Positions 62,401-64,000 of a stretch of 64,000 nucleotides of DNA are shown here, one piece after another. The number at the start of each line of letters is the position of its first letter. Position 1 is the stretch's first letter. A program made the position numbers and the translations under genes. The notes below the pieces were generated by a model. That model was not told the DNA's origin. It was given only the letters and a program-made list of their open reading frames with translations, and ran no database searches. This DNA is from Chionis minor. Its lineage: Eukaryota; Chordata; Aves; Charadriiformes; Chionididae. The stretch is from positions 154,690 to 218,689 of the forward strand of contig VZSF01006779.1 of the NCBI GenBank assembly GCA_013398295.1. The letters run 5' to 3'.

Positions 62401-63855
62401 AACCAGCGGAGGGAAACATTAGCACCACAGTCTTATAAACAGACTGACAACTGCTTCTACTAAAGTAGCATTCATTTGTTAGATAAGCAATACAGAATCC
62501 TCATTTTTCCTGGGAGTGCTTTGATAATTCTTTAGCAGGAATTGGGCTTAAAAGGACTTTCCCAATCCATGAAAGAGGATAAGCTTACCAGATACAGGAA
62601 CCTGCAAAATGAACTGCCACTCCAGTGTTTAGTCTCAGTACAGGAGTTTTATTTTAAGCCTACAGTCTTAGTCAATGGTAACATCACCCTCCCCCAAGGG
62701 AGGGATAAAATAATACCTAGAACAACACTTTGGGATACAATCAGTCGTTAAGACCTGAACAAATACCGGTTAACCAGTCCATAGGCTTCTCATACCTGCC
62801 AGATTCACGGAATACAATTTCAAAGATTTATCTGTACGTGGTTCTTACAGAACACTGAAAATCCATTAAATCCTAAAAATCTGTCAAGTCGCTTTGGCTT
62901 AATTTTTTTGGCTGAGAAAGGAGAACTTGCCCTTTAAAAAAAAAGGGCTGGCAGAGTCTCACCCTTCTGGTGCTGGCAACTTCATATACGCAACAGGACA
63001 GACATGTGACAGGGAAGAGAAGGGAATTCTTCACAGCTCAGTCACAAAATCTGAAACTATAGCTCCCACAGCTGCATCAGGCCGGCACAAGCCAGCAGTG
63101 GGGCCAACAGAGGTGCCCCTACCTCCTCACACACATAAGAGGCTATTTCCAGGTTATTTCCAGGTGCCCACTTTGGCAGCAGTACCACCTAGGCTAGCTG
63201 CCTGTGGGACTACGGAGTCTGGAAAACCAACAGGGTCATGAGAGTCTGATGCGAGTGTACTGGGAGACCTTCAAGCACAGCCAAGCACTGGAAGAAAATC
63301 CAGGCAAGAGTAGTACTGGCAGTTTTCCAGGTAGAAGCCACTTTACAAGAGAGAACAAAAAAAAGCCTGACAACATGTTACGGATTAACCTCCAAGGAAT
63401 GAATTGAGCAGAATATCTAGACTAGGGCAGAAGTTGTTCTTTTTAACTGGCGCCTCAGATCGCACTTCTGGGCACAGAAGAGTGCTATCCTCACCGGGAT
63501 ATGTCCATGCTACGCAGCAGAGTGCTCTGCAGAAGACCCAGAGAACCTGGAGAGGGTGCTTGCTCCAGAGCGCTGTTCTGAACCAGGTCTGAGGGACACA
63601 GCCCCCTGCGCGCTAACGCACACGATAACGTATTCAGAATGAGGAAGAATTGTACAGGCTTGAGTCCTACTGCCAAAGGTGATGAACACCAAACTGTTAC
63701 AGTCATTAGCAGTCATAACAGAAGTGACAAGCAACCGTACCTATTTCAGGCTTGTCAAGGAGACTGATGAGGATGCGAAAGGGTTTCAAATAAGCTTGAT
63801 GCTGTTCCTCTGTATCAGACTCTGGGAATTTCTGATGTAAAATTTCAATCAAACT
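35151..63855 (-). CDS. DOP1B: DOP1B (DOPEY2), 3' part: last 29 coding exons
   Basis: Dopey-family protein, large and cytoplasmic. Family members work with MON2 and a Neo1/ATP9-type flippase at endosome and Golgi membranes in retrograde retrieval, including recycling of Wntless (known). The 29 exons join in frame to 1956 residues plus TAA; human is about 2298, so roughly the first 340 residues lie past the window end. Landmarks, most to least N-terminal: [189 protein letters not shown] and a C-terminal [11 protein letters not shown]. Predominantly helical/leucine-rich. No frameshift or internal stop was seen. It lies upstream of MORC3 on the same strand, as in human. Confidence 0.96.
36067..36193 (-). 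CDS. DOP1B: DOP1B exon w28
   Basis: Encodes [34 protein letters not shown]. Acceptor TTTCAG, donor GTAAAG. Confidence 0.93.
36679..36828 (-). CDS. DOP1B: DOP1B exon w27
   Basis: Begins with variable [17 protein letters not shown], then conserved [20 protein letters not shown]. Acceptor TGCAG, donor GTAAGT. Confidence 0.94.
37302..37357 (-). CDS. DOP1B: DOP1B exon w26
   Basis: 56 bases, [18 protein letters not shown], an acidic linker. Acceptor TAAAG is weak, but frame and homology fit. Donor GTAAGA. Confidence 0.9.
37698..37834 (-). CDS. DOP1B: DOP1B exon w25
   Basis: Encodes [40 protein letters not shown] and IMVTEL. Acceptor TTTCAG, donor GTAAGC. Confidence 0.96.
38271..38399 (-). CDS. 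DOP1B: DOP1B exon w24
   Basis: Encodes [40 protein letters not shown]. Acceptor TTATAG, donor GTAAGA. Confidence 0.95.
39091..39152 (-). CDS. DOP1B: DOP1B exon w23
   Basis: 62 bases, [20 protein letters not shown] plus M. Acceptor TGCAG, donor GTAAGT. Confidence 0.95.
39571..39717 (-). CDS. DOP1B: DOP1B exon w22
   Basis: Encodes [48 protein letters not shown]. Acceptor CCCTAG, donor GTAAGA. Preceded by a 2.6 kb intron. Confidence 0.96.
39718..42360 (-). other. DOP1B intron after exon w21
   Basis: A 2.6 kb intron. From about 40080 to 42130 it is richer in GC and CA/TG dinucleotides than its neighbours and may be old repeat-derived sequence, but no family is recognised. A perfect 14-base palindrome GCATTAATTAATGC lies at 40258-40271. 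Open frames are short and unmatched. Confidence 0.5.
42361..42470 (-). CDS. DOP1B: DOP1B exon w21
   Basis: Encodes [20 protein letters not shown] and [16 protein letters not shown]. Acceptor TTTAAG, donor GTGACT. Confidence 0.95.
42701..42783 (-). CDS. DOP1B: DOP1B exon w20
   Basis: Encodes [20 protein letters not shown] and QALSLLAE. Acceptor TTTTAG, donor GTAAGT. Confidence 0.93.
43184..43325 (-). CDS. DOP1B: DOP1B exon w19
   Basis: Encodes [20 protein letters not shown] and [15 protein letters not shown], then variable DDFNIEDMN. Acceptor TTATAG, donor GTAATA. Confidence 0.95.
43715..43781 (-). CDS. DOP1B: DOP1B exon w18
   Basis: 67 bases, [20 protein letters not shown]. Acceptor CCACAG, donor GTACAG. 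Confidence 0.94.
43868..43972 (-). CDS. DOP1B: DOP1B exon w17
   Basis: Encodes [20 protein letters not shown] and [15 protein letters not shown]. Acceptor GGCAG, donor GTACTG. The next intron is only 86 bases. Confidence 0.94.
44782..44837 (-). CDS. DOP1B: DOP1B exon w16
   Basis: A 56-base exon, [18 protein letters not shown], placed by homology and frame. Acceptor TTTCAG, donor GTAATT. Confidence 0.93.
45499..45633 (-). CDS. DOP1B: DOP1B exon w15
   Basis: 45 codons: [40 protein letters not shown]. Acceptor TGTCAG, donor GTAACC. Confidence 0.95.
46254..46379 (-). CDS. DOP1B: DOP1B exon w14
   Basis: 42 codons: [20 protein letters not shown] and [13 protein letters not shown]. Acceptor TGTAG, donor GTGAAA (weaker than usual). 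Confidence 0.93.
47035..47223 (-). CDS. DOP1B: DOP1B exon w13
   Basis: 63 codons: [49 protein letters not shown]. Acceptor TTCTAG, donor GTATGA. Confidence 0.95.
47780..48640 (-). mobile_element. CR1 LINE fragment, 5'-truncated
   Basis: Minus-strand frames at 48105-48697 encode the C-terminal part of CR1 reverse-transcriptase ORF2: [54 protein letters not shown], then after a frameshift [17 protein letters not shown] and [17 protein letters not shown]. It ends at about 47780 with the CR1 3' terminus (ATTCTATGATTCT type). The protein is interrupted, so the copy is inactive. It lies in the DOP1B intron between w12 and w13. Confidence 0.93.
48654..48765 (-). CDS. DOP1B: DOP1B exon w12
   Basis: Encodes [19 protein letters not shown] and [18 protein letters not shown]. 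Acceptor CCAAAG, donor GTATGT. A CR1 fragment lies within tens of bases of the donor. Confidence 0.94.
49409..51023 (-). CDS. DOP1B: DOP1B exon w11 (largest)
   Basis: 1615 bases, about 538 residues. Begins [16 protein letters not shown] and includes [20 protein letters not shown] long acidic serine-rich region follows, then conserved helical sequence: [60 protein letters not shown]. The acceptor follows an unusual 19-base pure T run (51027-51045). Donor GTAAGA. Confidence 0.96.
51088..51145 (-). repeat. CR1 3'-end fragment
   Basis: The plus strand reads 'agaatagtttaggttggaag', 'ggacctttaaaggtcatcta' and 'gtccaca', a CR1 3' terminus in reverse, just upstream of DOP1B exon w11. Confidence 0.85.
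52815..53005 (-). CDS. DOP1B: DOP1B exon w10
   Basis: Encodes [39 protein letters not shown] and [16 protein letters not shown]. Acceptor ACTCAG, donor GTAAAA. Confidence 0.95.
53639..53739 (-). CDS. DOP1B: DOP1B exon w9
   Basis: Encodes [20 protein letters not shown] and [12 protein letters not shown]. Acceptor GCAAAG, donor GTATTT. Very close to human. Confidence 0.95.
54767..54919 (-). CDS. DOP1B: DOP1B exon w8
   Basis: 51 codons: [37 protein letters not shown], ending LLDRDK. Acceptor CCCTAG, donor GTAAGT. Confidence 0.95.
54926..54986. repeat. AT-rich trinucleotide microsatellite (TAA/CAA)
   Basis: Runs of taataataataattattatt followed by acaacaacaacaataacaac on the plus strand. It lies directly upstream of DOP1B exon w8; on the sense strand it forms part of the T-rich stretch before the acceptor. 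Confidence 0.9.
55744..56015 (-). CDS. DOP1B: DOP1B exon w7
   Basis: Encodes [59 protein letters not shown]. The acceptor is a tandem AG: starting at 56015 gives one extra codon compared with 56012, and both keep the frame. Confidence 0.93.
57180..57219 (+). repeat. G-run tract with G-quadruplex motif
   Basis: Plus strand: six separate G runs of three or four, split by one to three bases, plus two GG pairs, all purine except two T. This fits the G3+N1-7 quadruplex pattern. It is on the template strand of a DOP1B intron (56016-57557). Confidence 0.8.
57558..58251 (-). CDS. DOP1B: DOP1B exon w6
   Basis: 694 bases. Begins [17 protein letters not shown], holds acidic serine-rich [34 protein letters not shown] and [18 protein letters not shown], and ends [19 protein letters not shown]. 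The middle (about 57700-57950) is poorly conserved linker. Confidence 0.96.
59110..59301 (-). CDS. DOP1B: DOP1B exon w5
   Basis: 64 codons: [40 protein letters not shown], ending ETGSGNG. Acceptor TTTTAG, donor GTACGT. Confidence 0.94.
59673..59706. repeat. 34-base alternating purine-pyrimidine tract with 18-base palindrome
   Basis: The tract alternates purine and pyrimidine without a break (GCATGCATGTGCAC type). Its part 59675-59692, ATGCATGTGCACATGCAT, is a perfect inverted repeat. It lies in a DOP1B intron between w4 and w5. Confidence 0.85.
59792..59897 (-). CDS. DOP1B: DOP1B exon w4
   Basis: Encodes [20 protein letters not shown] then [15 protein letters not shown]. The first half is variable, the second conserved. 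Acceptor ATCCAG, donor GTAAGG. Confidence 0.93.
60488..60607 (-). CDS. DOP1B: DOP1B exon w3
   Basis: Encodes [19 protein letters not shown] and [16 protein letters not shown]. Acceptor TTCACAG, donor GTGTTT. Confidence 0.95.
61115..61235 (-). CDS. DOP1B: DOP1B exon w2
   Basis: Encodes [20 protein letters not shown] and [19 protein letters not shown], nearly identical to human. Acceptor TTGTAG, donor GTATGA. Confidence 0.95.
61236..63740 (-). other. DOP1B intron between w1 and w2
   Basis: A 2.5 kb intron, AT-rich to about 62900 and then mixed composition. No repeat family, exon or RNA gene recognised; open frames are short and unmatched. Confidence 0.6.
63741..63855 (-). CDS. DOP1B: DOP1B exon w1 (first in window)
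   Basis: Encodes [14 protein letters not shown] through [17 protein letters not shown], matching human around residue 345-380. Acceptor ACTAG, donor GTACGG. Earlier exons lie beyond the window. Confidence 0.93.
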
Positions 63856-64000
63856 CTAGTAAAAAGAAAACATCAAAATGTTATACGTAGAAGAGAGACT
63901 GCCGTTTCATTAAGACCTGAAGTGTTTCTAAATTTGATTTTGTTCCGTACCAACTACAATTGAACTTCAATTTTCTATACAGGGTAGACAAATCAATGAC
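63856..64000 (-). other. DOP1B intron upstream of w1 (cut by window end)
   Basis: AT-rich intronic sequence before the ACTAG acceptor of w1. The 5' exons of DOP1B are outside the window. Confidence 0.8.

Noticed and set aside
1..64000. tRNA, rRNA, CRISPR, operons, or ribosome-binding sites
   Set aside because: None seen; the window is vertebrate nuclear DNA with spliced genes, and short RNA genes cannot be excluded without covariance-model searches.

Overview
The window is vertebrate nuclear DNA, almost certainly from a bird. It holds long genes split into short exons with GT-AG introns, several CR1-type LINE fragments including avian-style CR1 3' tails, one CpG-island promoter, and two genes whose order matches human 21q22.12 (DOP1B then MORC3). 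Both genes lie on the minus strand, so transcription runs from high to low coordinates. Protein comparisons to the human genes were made from memory; no search was run.

Layout, low to high coordinate. Positions 1-1486 are probable MORC3 3' UTR and flank. Positions 1487-29345 carry the complete MORC3 coding region: 17 coding exons joining in frame to 953 codons plus a stop. It encodes a GHKL ATPase, an S5-like region, a CW zinc finger, a SUMO-interaction and sumoylation segment, and a C-terminal coiled coil. Its introns hold an old ~1.9 kb CR1 copy (2468-4340), two LTR-like segments (about 11.6-13.1 kb and 23.0-23.7 kb), short CR1 tails and ordinary intronic DNA. A CpG island with GC boxes, an ETS-type site and a YY1-type site over the start codon lies at about 28.65-29.75 kb. 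This region is damaged in the assembly: an 89-N gap, two single-N joins and a perfect 690-bp duplication offset by 808 bp.

Positions 30832-35150 are the intergenic stretch plus the DOP1B 3' UTR. Positions 35151-63855 carry the last 29 coding exons of DOP1B (DOPEY2), joining in frame to 1956 codons plus a stop. The first part of the gene (about 340 residues, judged from the remembered human length) lies beyond position 64000. Repeats in DOP1B introns include a 0.85 kb CR1 fragment ending next to a splice donor.

The two genes are not known to share a pathway. MORC3 is a nuclear ATPase of PML bodies and chromatin. DOP1B is a cytoplasmic trafficking protein that acts with MON2 and a P4-ATPase in endosome-to-Golgi retrieval. 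Their adjacency is conserved synteny. The most notable sequence signal is that MORC3 appears to contain two minor-spliceosome (U12-type) introns: an AT-AC intron 4 and a GT-AG intron 7. Both have near-perfect donors and branch sites, and the AT-AC assignment is the only one found that restores the conserved reading frame at that junction.
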